Below, piece after piece: positions 40,341-50,379 of a stretch of DNA of 64,000 nucleotides (position 1 is its first letter; each line of letters starts with the position of its first letter). The notes beneath the pieces were generated by a model. It was not told the origin of the DNA. It made no database searches and worked only from the letters and a program-made list of their open reading frames with translations. A program made the position numbers and the translations under genes. Location: contig JAFIHA010000015.1 in assembly GCA_017848965.1 (NCBI GenBank), forward strand, positions 38,582-102,581, read 5' to 3'. The stretch comes from Dechloromonas aromatica (nom. nud.). Lineage in GTDB: Bacteria > Pseudomonadota > Gammaproteobacteria > Burkholderiales > Rhodocyclaceae.

Positions 40341-42260
40341 ATGAGCGAATTCCACCAGGGAGAACAGGATCCCGACCGTTTCCGCCGCCGGATTCTGTTC
40401 GCCGGCGCCTTCGTCCTGACCTGTTTCGCCCTGCTCTTCGGCCGCTTCTTCTATCTGCAGATCCTGCAGCACGAGTATTACCGCACCCGCGCCGAGAGCA
40501 ACCGCATCTCGCTGGTTCCGGTGATGCCCAACCGGGGCAACATCGTTGACCGCAACGGCGTCATCCTGGCCCGCAACTATTCCGCCTTCACGCTGGAAAT
40601 CACGCCGTCGAAAACCCTGGGACTCGAAGAAACCATCGACCGCCTGGGAGAAATCGTCGAAATCCAGCTCAAGGACCGGCGCCGTTTCAAACGCCTGCTC
40701 GAGGAATCGAAGAATTTCGAGTCAATTCCGATCCGCACCCGCCTCACCGACGAGGAAGTCGCCCGCTTTGCCGCGCAGCGTTATCGTTTCCCCGGCGTCG
40801 AGGTGAAGGCCCGGCTGTTCCGCCAGTATCCCGAAAACACCCTGGCCGCCCACGCCATCGGTTACATCAGCCGGATCAATACCAAGGACAAGGAAATGAT
40901 CGAGGCCAACGGGCACGATGCCAATTACAAGGGCACCGAGCACATCGGCAAGGTAGGGCTGGAAGCCAATTACGAGTTCGAACTACATGGCACCGCCGGC
41001 TACGAGCAGGTCGAGGTCGATGCCGGCGGCCGGGCCGTGCGCGTCCTTTCGCAAACTGCGCCGATCCCCGGCAACAACCTGACCCTGACCCTCGACGCCC
41101 GTCTGCAGTCGGTGGCCGAACAGGCTTTCGGCGGCCGCCGTGGCGCGCTGACGGCGATCGACCCGAGCAACGGCGCGGTACTCGCCCTCGTCTCCTCGCC
41201 CGCCTTTGACCCCAACCTGTTCGTCGACGGCATCCGCTACGACGACTGGGACGAACTGAACAACCACCCGGACAAACCGCTGCTCAACCGGGCGATCTAT
41301 TCGACCTACCCGCCCGGCTCGACCTTCAAGCCGCTGATGGCGCTGGCCGCGCTGGCGACCGGCAAGCGCACGCCGAACCAGGCAATCGCCGATCCCGGCT
41401 ACTTCAACTTCGGCAACCGCCGCTTCATGGACGACAAGGTCGGCGGACACGGCATGGTCGACATGCACAAGTCCATCGTCGTTTCCTGCAACACCTACTA
41501 CTACACCCTCGCCAACGACATGGGGATCGACAACATCGCCCGTTTCATGAGCGAAATCGGCCTGGGACGACGTACCGAAATCGACATTCCCGGCGAAGCG
41601 ACCGGCATCCTGCCCTCGCCGGAGTGGAAGCAGAAGCGCTTCAAAAAGCGCGAGCAGCAGAAATGGTACCCCGGCGAAACCATTTCGATCGGCATCGGCC
41701 AGGGTTACAACGCTTACTCGACGCTGCACATGGCGCACGCCTTGGCCAACATCGTCAATTACGGCAAGGTTTTCCGCCCGCATCTGGTGCATAGCATCAC
41801 CAACCCGACCAGCGGCGAAGTCCGCATCGTCGAACCGCAGCCGATCCGCCAGGTCCCCCTCAAACCCGAGCACGTCGAAGTCATCAAACGCGCCATGGCC
41901 GGCGTCGTGCGCGAAGGCACCGGCGCCCGCGCCTTCGCCGGCGCCGCCTACGAATCCGGCGGCAAGACCGGGACCGCCCAGGTCTTCAGCCTGAAAGGCG
42001 GGCAGAAATACGTCGCCGGCCAACTCCGCGAACGCCTGCGCGATCACTCCTGGTACGTTGCCTTCGCGCCGGTGGACAAGCCGAAGATCGTCGTCGCCGT
42101 GATGGTCGAGAACGGCGGTTTCGGCGCCCAATCGGCGGCGCCCATCGCGCGCCAGGTCTTCGACTACTACCTGATCGGCAAACTGCCGGGCGGCCCGGCG
42201 CCGGAAGTCGATTCCGGCGAGGAAAACGGCGACGAAGGCGCCGCAACGATCGAGGAATAG
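40341..42260 (+). CDS. mrdA: penicillin-binding protein 2 (elongasome transpeptidase)
   Basis: A 639-residue class B PBP. One transmembrane helix (ILFAGAFVLTCFALLFGRFF) and a pedestal domain precede the transpeptidase domain, with SxxK in PPGSTFKPL, SxN in VVSCNTYYY and KTG in GGKTGTAQVF. It cross-links new peptidoglycan in lateral-wall growth and works with RodA encoded next. A Glu-rich C-terminal tail (EENGDEGAATIEE) is slightly unusual. Confidence 0.96.
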   Translation: MSEFHQGEQDPDRFRRRILFAGAFVLTCFALLFGRFFYLQILQHEYYRTRAESNRISLVPVMPNRGNIVDRNGVILARNYSAFTLEITPSKTLGLEETIDRLGEIVEIQLKDRRRFKRLLEESKNFESIPIRTRLTDEEVARFAAQRYRFPGVEVKARLFRQYPENTLAAHAIGYISRINTKDKEMIEANGHDANYKGTEHIGKVGLEANYEFELHGTAGYEQVEVDAGGRAVRVLSQTAPIPGNNLTLTLDARLQSVAEQAFGGRRGALTAIDPSNGAVLALVSSPAFDPNLFVDGIRYDDWDELNNHPDKPLLNRAIYSTYPPGSTFKPLMALAALATGKRTPNQAIADPGYFNFGNRRFMDDKVGGHGMVDMHKSIVVSCNTYYYTLANDMGIDNIARFMSEIGLGRRTEIDIPGEATGILPSPEWKQKRFKKREQQKWYPGETISIGIGQGYNAYSTLHMAHALANIVNYGKVFRPHLVHSITNPTSGEVRIVEPQPIRQVPLKPEHVEVIKRAMAGVVREGTGARAFAGAAYESGGKTGTAQVFSLKGGQKYVAGQLRERLRDHSWYVAFAPVDKPKIVVAVMVENGGFGAQSAAPIARQVFDYYLIGKLPGGPAPEVDSGEENGDEGAATIEE

Positions 42261-42264
42261 CGCA

Positions 42265-43368
42265 ATGAAACTGCTTAGGCGCATCATCCAGAACCTGACG
42301 GCGCACCTCGACATGCCGCTGTTCCTGATCGTCATGGCGCTGATGACGATCGGTCTGGCGACGATCTATTCCGCCACCGCCAGCGACGGCTTCTGGAAGC
42401 TGGATCGGCAACTGGTCAATATCGCCGCTTCCACCGCCGTCATGTTCGCCGTCGCCCGCACGCCGCCGCAGTCGCTGATGCGCTGGGCGGTACCGCTCTA
42501 TCTGCTGGGTCTGGTGCTGCTCATTGGCGTTGCGCTGTTCGGCATCGTCGTCAACGGCTCGCGGCGCTGGCTCTCGCTCGGCTTCGTGCGCATCCAGCCG
42601 TCCGAGATCATGAAGATCGCGATGCCGCTGATGCTCGCCTGGTATTTCCACAAGTACGAATCGATGTTGCGCGCCAAGCATTTCGCCATCGCCAGCGGCA
42701 TCCTGCTCCTGCCGATCGCCCTCATCCTCAAGCAACCCGACCTCGGCACCTCGCTGCTGATCGGCGCCGCCGGCTTCTTCGTCATCTTCTTCGCCGGCCT
42801 GCCGTGGAAGGTGATGATTGGCCTTGGCGCCGCCGCCGGCGCCGCCATGCCCTTCGCCTGGAACATGCTGCACGACTACCAGCGGCGGCGTGTGCTGACC
42901 CTGCTCGATCCGAGTTCCGATCCGCTCGGCGCCGGCTATCACATCATCCAGTCCACGATCGCCATCGGTTCCGGCGGCGGCCTCGGCAAGGGCTGGCTGA
43001 AGGGCACCCAGACCCACCTCGAATTCATTCCGGAAAAGCACACCGATTTCATCTTCGCCGTCTTTTCCGAGGAATGGGGCCTGCTCGGCAACGGCATTCT
43101 GCTCTTCCTGTTCACACTGCTGATCGGCCGCGGTCTGATGATCGCCGCCGCCGCACCGACCCTGTTCTCGCGCCTGCTGGCCAGCGCGCTGACCCTGGTC
43201 TTCTTCATCTACGCCTTCGTCAACATGGGCATGGTCTCGGGTATCCTGCCAGTCGTCGGCGTACCGCTGCCCTTCATCAGCTACGGCGGCACCGCGCTGA
43301 TCACACTGATGCTGGGCATCGGCATCCTGATGAGCATTCACACCCATCGCATGCTGGTCAAGAAATGA
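42265..43368 (+). CDS. mrdB: peptidoglycan polymerase RodA (SEDS family)
   Basis: A 367-residue polytopic SEDS glycosyltransferase. Around ten helices are seen, with GSRRWLSLGFVRIQPSE and LKQPDLGTSLLIGAAGFFVIFFAGL (both catalytic-region motifs) and a C-terminal PLPFISYGGTALI. It polymerises lipid II together with PBP2 encoded just before. Its stop overlaps the rlpA start (ATGA). Confidence 0.96.
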   Translation: MKLLRRIIQNLTAHLDMPLFLIVMALMTIGLATIYSATASDGFWKLDRQLVNIAASTAVMFAVARTPPQSLMRWAVPLYLLGLVLLIGVALFGIVVNGSRRWLSLGFVRIQPSEIMKIAMPLMLAWYFHKYESMLRAKHFAIASGILLLPIALILKQPDLGTSLLIGAAGFFVIFFAGLPWKVMIGLGAAAGAAMPFAWNMLHDYQRRRVLTLLDPSSDPLGAGYHIIQSTIAIGSGGGLGKGWLKGTQTHLEFIPEKHTDFIFAVFSEEWGLLGNGILLFLFTLLIGRGLMIAAAAPTLFSRLLASALTLVFFIYAFVNMGMVSGILPVVGVPLPFISYGGTALITLMLGIGILMSIHTHRMLVKK

Positions 43369-44285
43369 AAAACATCTGGCGCCTGCTTCTTCCGTGTTTC
43401 GTGCTTGCCGCCTGCGGCAGCACACCCGAACCCGTGGCCAGGAACGAGCGGCCGACAGCCAGCGCCGCGCGACCGACCGGCCAGGCAGCGCCCAACCGAC
43501 GCTGGGGCGGCGGCTACTACAAGGACGACGGCCCGGGCGACGAAATTCCGGAAAACCTTGAACAAACCCCCGACGCGGTCCCGCGCTGGGAACCGCTGCA
43601 CAAACCGGCGCTACGCCCCTACGAAGTGTTCGGCACCAATTATGTGCCGAACACCAGCGTGCGCCCTTACAAGGCGCGCGGCATCGCCAGCTGGTACGGC
43701 AAGAAGTTCCACGGACAGAAGACCTCGATCGGCGAACCTTACGACATGTTCGCCATGACCGCCGCCCATCCAACGCTGGCCCTGCCTTCCTACGTGCGCG
43801 TCAGCAACGTGCAGAACGGCCGCTCGGTGGTGGTCCGCGTCATCGATCGCGGTCCTTTCCACGCCAGCCGCATCATCGACCTCTCCTACACCGCCGCCTA
43901 CAAGCTCGGACTGGTTCAGGGCGGCAGCGGTGAAGTCGAAGTCGAGGCGATCATCCCCGGCCAGGAAACCAGCACCACCTATGCTCAGGTGGCGCCGCCA
44001 GCCGCTCCCAGTGCCGCACCACCTCCGGCACCGGTCGTCGAAACCGCCCTGCCGTCCGGGGTATACCTGCAGCTTGGCGCTTTCGCCAATGCCGACAACG
44101 CCGATAATCTGAAACTGCATCTGGAAAGAGAACTCGACTGGGTCGATGCCCGCATGCACATTCTGCGCGCCAACGGGCTGCACCGCCTGCAGCTCGGCCC
44201 TTACGCCTCGCGCACCGAGGCACAGGTGGTCGCCGATCGCTTCCGCAGCAGCCTCGGTTACCAGCCGACTATCGTTACCCGCTGA
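43365..44285 (+). CDS. rlpA: septal-ring lytic transglycosylase RlpA
   Basis: A 306-residue lipoprotein (signal MKNIWRLLLPCFVLAAC, lipobox LAAC). A double-psi beta-barrel catalytic domain spans ASWYGKKFHGQKTSIGEPYD, with catalytic Asp in VRVIDRGPFHASRIIDLS. A Pro/Ala linker leads to a C-terminal SPOR domain (GVYLQLGAFANADNADNL...) that binds denuded septal glycan. It ends the rod-shape operon, as in many betaproteobacteria. Confidence 0.94.
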   Translation: MKNIWRLLLPCFVLAACGSTPEPVARNERPTASAARPTGQAAPNRRWGGGYYKDDGPGDEIPENLEQTPDAVPRWEPLHKPALRPYEVFGTNYVPNTSVRPYKARGIASWYGKKFHGQKTSIGEPYDMFAMTAAHPTLALPSYVRVSNVQNGRSVVVRVIDRGPFHASRIIDLSYTAAYKLGLVQGGSGEVEVEAIIPGQETSTTYAQVAPPAAPSAAPPPAPVVETALPSGVYLQLGAFANADNADNLKLHLERELDWVDARMHILRANGLHRLQLGPYASRTEAQVVADRFRSSLGYQPTIVTR

Positions 44286-44291
44286 AGCCGC

Positions 44292-45194
44292 TTACGCCGC
44301 CGCGGGCAAATCGACGGTGGCAACGACGACGTTGCCGCAACCTTCGTACTGCAGGCGGCTGAAACTGGTCATCCGCGCCATGGCAATTCCCCGGCCGTTG
44401 GGGTCGAAGACGCGCTCGGGGTCGAAATCGAGGAATTTGCGCCAGTCGAAACCGCGCCCCTGGTCGGCGATACGGAAGGAAATCGCCGACGCTGTCCGCT
44501 CGATGCGTACGCTTGCCCGCCGCTCGCGGAATTCGGGCTGAACGAGCCGCTTGCGGATTTCGCCTTCCCAGTCGCCGTCCCATTTGAGCAGCGACTTCTC
44601 GCGGTAGGAAATCCCCAGATTGCCATGTTCGACCGCATTGACCATGAGGTCCGACAGACCGGGGGCGACGCGATCGGGCTCCGGGCAGATGCCGGCCAGC
44701 ACCGGCACCAGACAAGAGATTTCCTCCAGCGTGGAAAAGCCGTATTCGGCGCAGACGAGTAGCTTCTGTGCTTCCTCGATGTGCGCCGCGAGCGTGCGCA
44801 GAGAAACGCGGGCGCGACGGTCCTCGAGCGCCGCGCGGACGATCGAGATCAGCGCTTCCGGCGCATAGGGCTTGGTCAGGTAGTAGTAGGCGCCGGCCTC
44901 CAGACCCTCGCGCACCTGTTCCGGCGCCGACGCCGCCGTCTGCATGATCACCGGCACATCGGCGAAGCGCCTCTCCGCCTTGACCCGGCGCAGGAACTCG
45001 ATGCCGTCCATCCCAGGCATCATGCGATCGAGCACGACCAGTGCGAAATCGCTGTCGGGTGCCGCCAGACGCTGCCAGGCGGCGAGCGGGTCGGTGAACA
45101 ACTCAAGCATCAACCGTTCTTGCTCGAGAAAATCCTCGATCAGCATCAGGTTGATGGCTTCGTCGTCGACGACGAGAACACGGTTATCCGACAT
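44292..45194 (-). CDS. response regulator with receiver and RsbW-like HATPase domain
   Basis: A 300-residue cytoplasmic regulator. Residues 1-125 are a CheY-like receiver: VLVVDDE, phosphoacceptor Asp56 in VVLDRMMPGMDG, TAASAP and the Lys in YLTKPYAP. A linker and a GHKL ATPase domain follow, with an N-box LSDLMVNAVEHGNLG and a G-box DQGRGFD, of the anti-sigma/serine-kinase type. There is no His phosphotransfer helix, so it is not a sensor kinase. It could phosphorylate or sequester a partner under control of an upstream kinase; no partner is adjacent. The 3' end is 6 bp from the convergent rlpA stop. Confidence 0.85.
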   Translation of the reverse strand: MSDNRVLVVDDEAINLMLIEDFLEQERLMLELFTDPLAAWQRLAAPDSDFALVVLDRMMPGMDGIEFLRRVKAERRFADVPVIMQTAASAPEQVREGLEAGAYYYLTKPYAPEALISIVRAALEDRRARVSLRTLAAHIEEAQKLLVCAEYGFSTLEEISCLVPVLAGICPEPDRVAPGLSDLMVNAVEHGNLGISYREKSLLKWDGDWEGEIRKRLVQPEFRERRASVRIERTASAISFRIADQGRGFDWRKFLDFDPERVFDPNGRGIAMARMTSFSRLQYEGCGNVVVATVDLPAAA

Positions 45195-45318
45195 GAAGCT
45201 GAGTTCCAAGCGAACGTTACGTGCGCCAATCCTAGCACGAGCCCGGCCTTTGATGCGGATCAACGGCAGCCCGACACGAGTCGCTATACTTCCTTGATTA
45301 ACCTGCCTGGAACCAGCC

Positions 45319-46326
45319 ATGCCCCAACTGCCCGACCTCGTCTGTCCGGCCGGCAGCCTGCCGGCCCTCAAGACCGCCGTCGACAATGGCGCCGATGCCG
45401 TCTATCTCGGCTTCAAGAACGATACCAACGCGCGCAATTTCGCCGGCCTCAACTTCGATCCGAAGACCATGGGCGACGGCGTCCGTTATGCCCACGCCAG
45501 GGGCCGCGAGGTCTTGCTGGCGATCAACACCTTCCCCCAGGCCGGCCGTGTCGGCGACTGGCACAAGGCGGTCGATGCCGCGGTCGACCTTGGCGTGGAC
45601 GCGATCATCCTGGCCGATGTCGGACTCCTCGACTACGCCAGCCGGCGCCACCCGCAGCAGCGCCTGCACCTGTCGGTGCAGGGTTCGGCCACCAGCTACG
45701 AGGCGATCAACTTCTGCCGCCGCGAATTCGGCATCCGCCGCGCCGTACTGCCGCGCGTGCTGACGCTGGCGCAGGTCGAGAACGTGATCCGCAACACCGA
45801 CGTCGAAATCGAAGTCTTCGGCTTCGGCAGCCTGTGCGTGATGAATGAAGGCCGCTGCTGGTTGTCTTCGTATGCCTGCGGCGAATCGCCGAATACCGTC
45901 GGCGCCTGTTCGCCGGCCAAGTACGTCAAGTGGGACAAGCAGCCCGGGGCCATGGAAACCCGCCTCAACGGCATTCTGATCGACCGTTTCGGCGACAGCG
46001 AACCGGCCGGCTACCCGACGCTGTGCAAGGGCCGCTTCGACGTGCGCGGCGAAACCTACTACGCGCTGGAAGAACCGACCAGCCTCAACGTCCTGGAAAT
46101 CCTGCCGGAGATCGTCAAGATCGGCGTCCGCGCGATCAAGGTCGAAGGCCGCCAGCGCAGCCCGACCTACGTCACCCAGGTCACCCGTACCCTGCGCGCC
46201 GCGCTCGACGCGCTGCGCGACGGCGCCGAACGCTACCACGTCAAGCCGGCCTGGCAGGCCGAACTGGCCAAGGTTTCCGAAGGCAACCAGGCAACGCTGG
46301 GCGCCTACAACCGGCCCTGGAGATAA
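45319..46326 (+). CDS. ubiU: oxygen-independent ubiquinone hydroxylation protein UbiU
   Basis: A 335-residue protein of the former peptidase U32 family. Iron-sulfur Cys occur in [18 protein letters not shown] and VGACSPAKY, and the start [24 protein letters not shown] is typical. With UbiV and UbiT encoded next it replaces the oxygen-dependent hydroxylases in ubiquinone synthesis, showing that the organism makes ubiquinone without oxygen. Peptidase activity is not indicated. Confidence 0.93.
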   Translation: MPQLPDLVCPAGSLPALKTAVDNGADAVYLGFKNDTNARNFAGLNFDPKTMGDGVRYAHARGREVLLAINTFPQAGRVGDWHKAVDAAVDLGVDAIILADVGLLDYASRRHPQQRLHLSVQGSATSYEAINFCRREFGIRRAVLPRVLTLAQVENVIRNTDVEIEVFGFGSLCVMNEGRCWLSSYACGESPNTVGACSPAKYVKWDKQPGAMETRLNGILIDRFGDSEPAGYPTLCKGRFDVRGETYYALEEPTSLNVLEILPEIVKIGVRAIKVEGRQRSPTYVTQVTRTLRAALDALRDGAERYHVKPAWQAELAKVSEGNQATLGAYNRPWR

Positions 46327-46328
46327 GC

Positions 46329-47237
46329 ATGAAACTGTCGCTCGGCCCCCTGCTCTGGTTCTGGCCCAAGGCAGAAGTCATGGAGTTCTACGCGGCGATG
46401 GCGGAGAACCCGGCACTCGACATCATCCACGTCGGCGAAGTCGTCTGCTCGCGCCGCCAGCAGTTGCGCACCGCCGACTGGATTGGCCTGGCTCGCGACC
46501 TGACCGATGCCGGCAAGGAAGTCGTCATTTCGGCGCAGGCGCTGCTCGAATCGGAAAGCGACCTCAAGGCGCTGCGCCGTATCGTCGATGAAGCCGGCTG
46601 CAAGGTCGAAGCCAACGATCTCGGGGCGATCAATCTGGTCTCCGGTCAGGATTTCGTCGCCGGCCCGCACCTCAACATCTACAACGAAGCCACCCTCGCC
46701 ACCTTCGCCCGCTACGGCATGAAGCGCTGGGTGCCGCCGCTGGAAGCCTCGCGCGCGCTGATCGAAACGCTGCACGCCAGCCGCCCGGCCGGTGTCGAAA
46801 CGGAAGTGTTCGCCTTCGGCAAGATTCCGCTCGCCTTCTCCGCACGCTGCTTCACCGCCCGCCATTACGAGCTGAACAAGGACGACTGCCAGTTCAAGTG
46901 TCTCGACCATGCCGAAGGACTGACGCTGAAGACCCGCGAAGGCCAGGCCTTCCTGACCATCAACGGGATCCAGACGATGTCGGCGCAGACCTACTGCCTG
47001 CTCGGCGAGATGCCGACGCTGCGCGAACTTGGCATCGACATCGTCCGTCTCAGCCCGCAGAAGAACCGGATCGACGAAATCATCGCCGCCTTCGCCGCCG
47101 CCCGGAACGGCCAGACGCCCACCGTCGATACGGCGGCGTGGAGCGAATGCGGTCTGGTCGACGGTTACTGGTTCGGCGACGCCGGGATCGCCACGCATCA
47201 CATCCCGCCACCCGCCCGCACCGGAGCCCCCGCATGA
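46329..47237 (+). CDS. ubiV: oxygen-independent ubiquinone hydroxylation protein UbiV
   Basis: A 302-residue U32-family partner of UbiU (start [16 protein letters not shown]). Putative iron-sulfur Cys are in [34 protein letters not shown]. It begins 2 nt after ubiU and ends overlapping ubiT, and forms the UbiU-UbiV complex of the anaerobic pathway. Confidence 0.93.
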   Translation: MKLSLGPLLWFWPKAEVMEFYAAMAENPALDIIHVGEVVCSRRQQLRTADWIGLARDLTDAGKEVVISAQALLESESDLKALRRIVDEAGCKVEANDLGAINLVSGQDFVAGPHLNIYNEATLATFARYGMKRWVPPLEASRALIETLHASRPAGVETEVFAFGKIPLAFSARCFTARHYELNKDDCQFKCLDHAEGLTLKTREGQAFLTINGIQTMSAQTYCLLGEMPTLRELGIDIVRLSPQKNRIDEIIAAFAAARNGQTPTVDTAAWSECGLVDGYWFGDAGIATHHIPPPARTGAPA

Positions 47238-47686
47238 GCCCGCATTTCGTCATTCCCCGTTTCCGGCTGCCGGCGCTGATCGCCGAAATCGGCCACAAGC
47301 TGCCGCAGTGGCCGCATTCGCTGGCTCTGGTGACGGCACTCAACGCCGCCCTCAAGCTCAAGCTGCTGCCGGAAAGCGAACTCGGCGCGCTGGAGGACAA
47401 GCTGTTCCGGGTCAGCGTTCTCGATACCGGTGGCGTGGCCCACTACACCTTCCGCAACGGCCTGTTCCGGCCGGTCTTCAGCGTGCAACGCGAACCGGAC
47501 TTGGCCTTCGCCGCCAACCTGTCGGCCTACCTGCAACTGCTGGCACGCCAGGAAGACCCCGACACGCTGTTCTTCAACCGCGAACTCGAAATCACCGGCG
47601 ACACCGAGCTTGGCCTGATCGTCAAGAACATGCTCGATGCGGTCGAGTGGCCGACCCTGCCGCGCCTGCCGCTGCCCGGAAACTGA
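47234..47686 (+). CDS. ubiT: SCP2-domain ubiquinone accessory protein UbiT
   Basis: A 150-residue SCP2 lipid-binding protein ([20 protein letters not shown] start; [19 protein letters not shown] and [21 protein letters not shown]) of the UbiT type, the anaerobic counterpart of UbiJ that carries quinone intermediates. Its ATG overlaps the ubiV stop. Third and last gene of ubiUVT. Confidence 0.92.
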   Translation: MSPHFVIPRFRLPALIAEIGHKLPQWPHSLALVTALNAALKLKLLPESELGALEDKLFRVSVLDTGGVAHYTFRNGLFRPVFSVQREPDLAFAANLSAYLQLLARQEDPDTLFFNRELEITGDTELGLIVKNMLDAVEWPTLPRLPLPGN

Positions 47687-47690
47687 GCGG

Positions 47691-47709
47691 CCCGCGCGCG
47701 GCGGGCCGG
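47691..47709. terminator. possible bidirectional terminator hairpin
   Basis: GGCCCGC / GCGGGCC with a 5-nt loop lies between the convergent ends of ubiT and the OmpA-like gene. There is no U-tract, so it would act weakly or only as an RNA end-stabiliser. Confidence 0.3.
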
Positions 47710-47728
47710 GCGACCGGGGAAGCTCGGC

Positions 47729-48394
47729 TCAGTTGGCTGCCTGGCCCTCGGCAATGAAGATTTCAACCCGCCGGTTCTTCGCCCGGCCTTCCGCCGTCGC
47801 GTTGTCAGCCAGCGGCTCACGCGCTCCGCGCCCATCGACGCCGATCCGCGACGCCGCCACACCGCGCGGTACCAGATAGTCGCGCACGGCTTCCGCCCGC
47901 TTCACCGACAAGGGATTGTTGACCTTGTCCGAGCCGGAACTGTCGGTATGGCCGACGATCGTCACCCGCGTCACCGCGTGTTCGGCAAGGCCGGCAGCCA
48001 GCTTGTCGAGCACCGGCCGCAACGATGGCCGGATCGCGTAGCTGCCGGAATCGAAGGAAACATCGCTGGGAATCTCGAGCTTGAGGCGATTGTCGGCCGT
48101 CTGCGTCACTTCGACGCCGGTGCCCTGTGTCGCCTGCTCCATCGCCGCCTTCTGCTCCTGCATGCGCTTCGACCACAGGTAACCACCGCCTGCACCGATT
48201 GCCGCGCCGGCGGCGGCGCCGATCACCGCGCCCTTGCCGCGGTCTGACCTGCTGGACGTGGCGGCGCCGAGCACGGCACCGGCAACGGCGCCGATCGCCG
48301 CCCCGGTTCCGGTATGGCGTTGCGTTTCATCCATGTTGGCACAACCTGTGAATGCCAGACTGACGGCACACAGGGCAATCATCGTTCGTTTCAT
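47729..48394 (-). CDS. OmpA-family lipoprotein with glycine-zipper segment
   Basis: A 221-residue lipoprotein (lipobox FTGC at about residues 15-18). A glycine-zipper stretch (GAAIGAVAGAVLGAATSS, VIGAAAGAAIGAGGGYLW) precedes an OmpA_C peptidoglycan-binding domain (VTIVGHTDSSGSDKVNN, AKNRRVEIFI). It anchors the outer membrane to peptidoglycan, resembling YiaD/YfiB-type proteins. The start has a strong GGAGG ribosome-binding site. Confidence 0.9.
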   Translation of the reverse strand: MKRTMIALCAVSLAFTGCANMDETQRHTGTGAAIGAVAGAVLGAATSSRSDRGKGAVIGAAAGAAIGAGGGYLWSKRMQEQKAAMEQATQGTGVEVTQTADNRLKLEIPSDVSFDSGSYAIRPSLRPVLDKLAAGLAEHAVTRVTIVGHTDSSGSDKVNNPLSVKRAEAVRDYLVPRGVAASRIGVDGRGAREPLADNATAEGRAKNRRVEIFIAEGQAAN

Positions 48395-48481
48395 CGTTTT
48401 ACCTCCTGTCGCCGGTCCTGTCCGGCTTTTGCAGACTAGCACGGCCACCGATCCGGGCTGTTAGCAGTTGTAACAGCCAGC

Positions 48482-48504
48482 AAAAAGGGAGGCTTGCGCC
48501 TCCC
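48482..48504 (-). terminator. intrinsic terminator after phaC
   Basis: On the minus strand GGGAGGC / GCCTCCC with a GCAA loop is followed by TTTTT. It lies about 28 nt beyond the phaC stop in the direction of its transcription, a textbook Rho-independent terminator. Confidence 0.88.
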
Positions 48505-48531
48505 TCGTTGATTGCCGCAGGACGGAAAGGT

Positions 48532-50364
48532 TCAGTCCTGCTTCTGCGCGTCGAGACGGAACTTGACGTAGCTGCCCGGAGCCTCTTCCAGCGCCTTGAG
48601 CGCTCCGGCCGCCGGATCGCGGGCCGGCACCTTGGCCGAACCGCCGGGTAGTGCGGTCACCCATTCCTGCCAGTGGGTCCACCACGAACCGGCGTGCTGC
48701 GTCGCGCCGGCCAGGAAATCCTCCGGGCTTTCCGGCAGGTTGCCGTCGGTCGCGTCGTTGGTCCAGTAGCCGTACTTGTTGGCTGCAGGCGGATTGACGA
48801 TGCCGGCAATGTGACCGGAACCGCCGAGGACGAACTTGGTCTTGCCGGTCGGCAGACGGGCGCCCATGTAGGTGCTCTTCCACGGCGCGATGTGGTCTTC
48901 GATGGTCGAGATGAAGTAGCACGGGGTCTTGACCTTGCGGATGTCGATCTTGACGCCGCCCAGTTCGATGCCGCCGGGGTCCTTGAGCTTGTTCTCGAGG
49001 TACATGTTGCGCAGGTAGAAGCTGTGCATCGCCGCCGGCATGCGCGTCGAGTCCGAGTTCCAGTAGAGCAGGTCGAAGGGGAAGGGGTCCTTGCCCATCA
49101 GGTAGTTGTTGACCACGAAGGACCAGATCAGGTCGTTGGCACGCAGCATGTTGAAGGTGCCGGCCATTTCCGAACCTTCGAGGAAGCCGCGCTTCTCCAT
49201 CTTCTTCTCGAGACCTTCGATCGTCCCTTCGTCGAGGAAGACCGAGAGTTCGCCCGGCTCGGAAAAATCGAGCATGGTGGTGAAGAAGGTCGCCGAATTG
49301 ACGCGCTTGTCCTTCTTCGCCGCCATGTAGGCGAGCGTGGACATGGTCAGCGTGCCGCCGATGCAGTAAGCGGCCAGGTTAACGGAGTCCTCGCCGGTCT
49401 GCGCGCAGACCTGGGTGATCGCTTCCAGCGTACCGTTCAGCATGTAATCTTCGAAGCCGACCTGGGCCATCTTCTCGTCTGGATTGACCCAGGAGATGAT
49501 GAAGGTGGTGTGACCCTGATCGGTCGCCCATTTGACGAAGGAATTCTTCTCGCGCAGATCGAGGATGTAGTACTTGTTGATCCACGGCGGCACGATCAGG
49601 AAGGGCTTCTTGTACTGCTCGGTGGTGCCCGGGTTGTACTGGATCAGCTGGAACAGTTCGTTCTGGTAGACCACCTTGCCCGGCGTCGTCGCGACGTTCC
49701 GGCCCATCTCGAAGGCGGCGGTGTCGGTCATCCGGATACGCAACTGACCGTCCTCGTTCATGTCGTGCAGCAGGTTGTTCAGACCCTTGATCAGGTTCTG
49801 GCCGTGGCTCTTGACGGTTTCGCGGAAGACTTCCGGGTTGGTCAGGGCGAAATTGGACGGCGACAGCGCGTCGATGTACTGGCGGGTGAAGAAGTTCACC
49901 TTCTGCTGCGTCGCTTCGTCCAGGCCGTCGGTGCAGCAGACCGTCTCATGGATGTGGCGGGCGGCGATCAAATAGGACTGCTTGACGAAATCGAACAGGA
50001 AATGCTGCTCCCAGTCCTCGTCCTTGAAGCGCTTGTCGCCCTTCTGCGGCACAGCAACCGGTGCGGCGCCCGGCATCCCGAGCATCTTCATCATCGATCC
50101 CTGCCACAGCGAGAAGTAATCCCACATCATGTTCATCTGGGTCTGCGCCAGCTTGTAGGGATTGGCCATCAGGCGGGCAGAAAGGTCCATGAAGGCGCGG
50201 GCGACACCCATTTCGTCGGACGGTGCCTCGACCCCGTCCTTGGCCTTCTTTTCCATGTACTGGGTGATGATGCGCGAGGCGCGCTGGGCGACTTCGGCAT
50301 AGGTCTTGGCCATTTCGGCCGGGTTGGGCAGGTTGAGGCCCTGTTCTTCGGTTTGCTGCGGCAT
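48532..50364 (-). CDS. phaC: class I poly(3-hydroxyalkanoate) synthase
   Basis: A 610-residue PhaC that polymerises hydroxyacyl-CoA into storage granules. The modified lipase box AYCIGGT holds the nucleophile Cys334; Asp490 (ISTIEDHIAPW) and His518 (GGSGHIAG) complete the triad. Length matches class I enzymes, which prefer short-chain monomers. A terminator follows. No phaA, phaB or phasin gene is directly adjacent, but a thiolase is encoded at 54918. The gene appears to be a monocistron or to follow the MBL gene 15 bp upstream. Confidence 0.96.
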   Translation of the reverse strand: MPQQTEEQGLNLPNPAEMAKTYAEVAQRASRIITQYMEKKAKDGVEAPSDEMGVARAFMDLSARLMANPYKLAQTQMNMMWDYFSLWQGSMMKMLGMPGAAPVAVPQKGDKRFKDEDWEQHFLFDFVKQSYLIAARHIHETVCCTDGLDEATQQKVNFFTRQYIDALSPSNFALTNPEVFRETVKSHGQNLIKGLNNLLHDMNEDGQLRIRMTDTAAFEMGRNVATTPGKVVYQNELFQLIQYNPGTTEQYKKPFLIVPPWINKYYILDLREKNSFVKWATDQGHTTFIISWVNPDEKMAQVGFEDYMLNGTLEAITQVCAQTGEDSVNLAAYCIGGTLTMSTLAYMAAKKDKRVNSATFFTTMLDFSEPGELSVFLDEGTIEGLEKKMEKRGFLEGSEMAGTFNMLRANDLIWSFVVNNYLMGKDPFPFDLLYWNSDSTRMPAAMHSFYLRNMYLENKLKDPGGIELGGVKIDIRKVKTPCYFISTIEDHIAPWKSTYMGARLPTGKTKFVLGGSGHIAGIVNPPAANKYGYWTNDATDGNLPESPEDFLAGATQHAGSWWTHWQEWVTALPGGSAKVPARDPAAGALKALEEAPGSYVKFRLDAQKQD

Positions 50365-50379
50365 TTGAAACTCCCTCTG

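Noticed and set aside
45319-47237. U32 peptidases (collagenase-like)
   Set aside because: The pair with an SCP2 protein and iron-sulfur Cys patterns matches UbiU-UbiV-UbiT.
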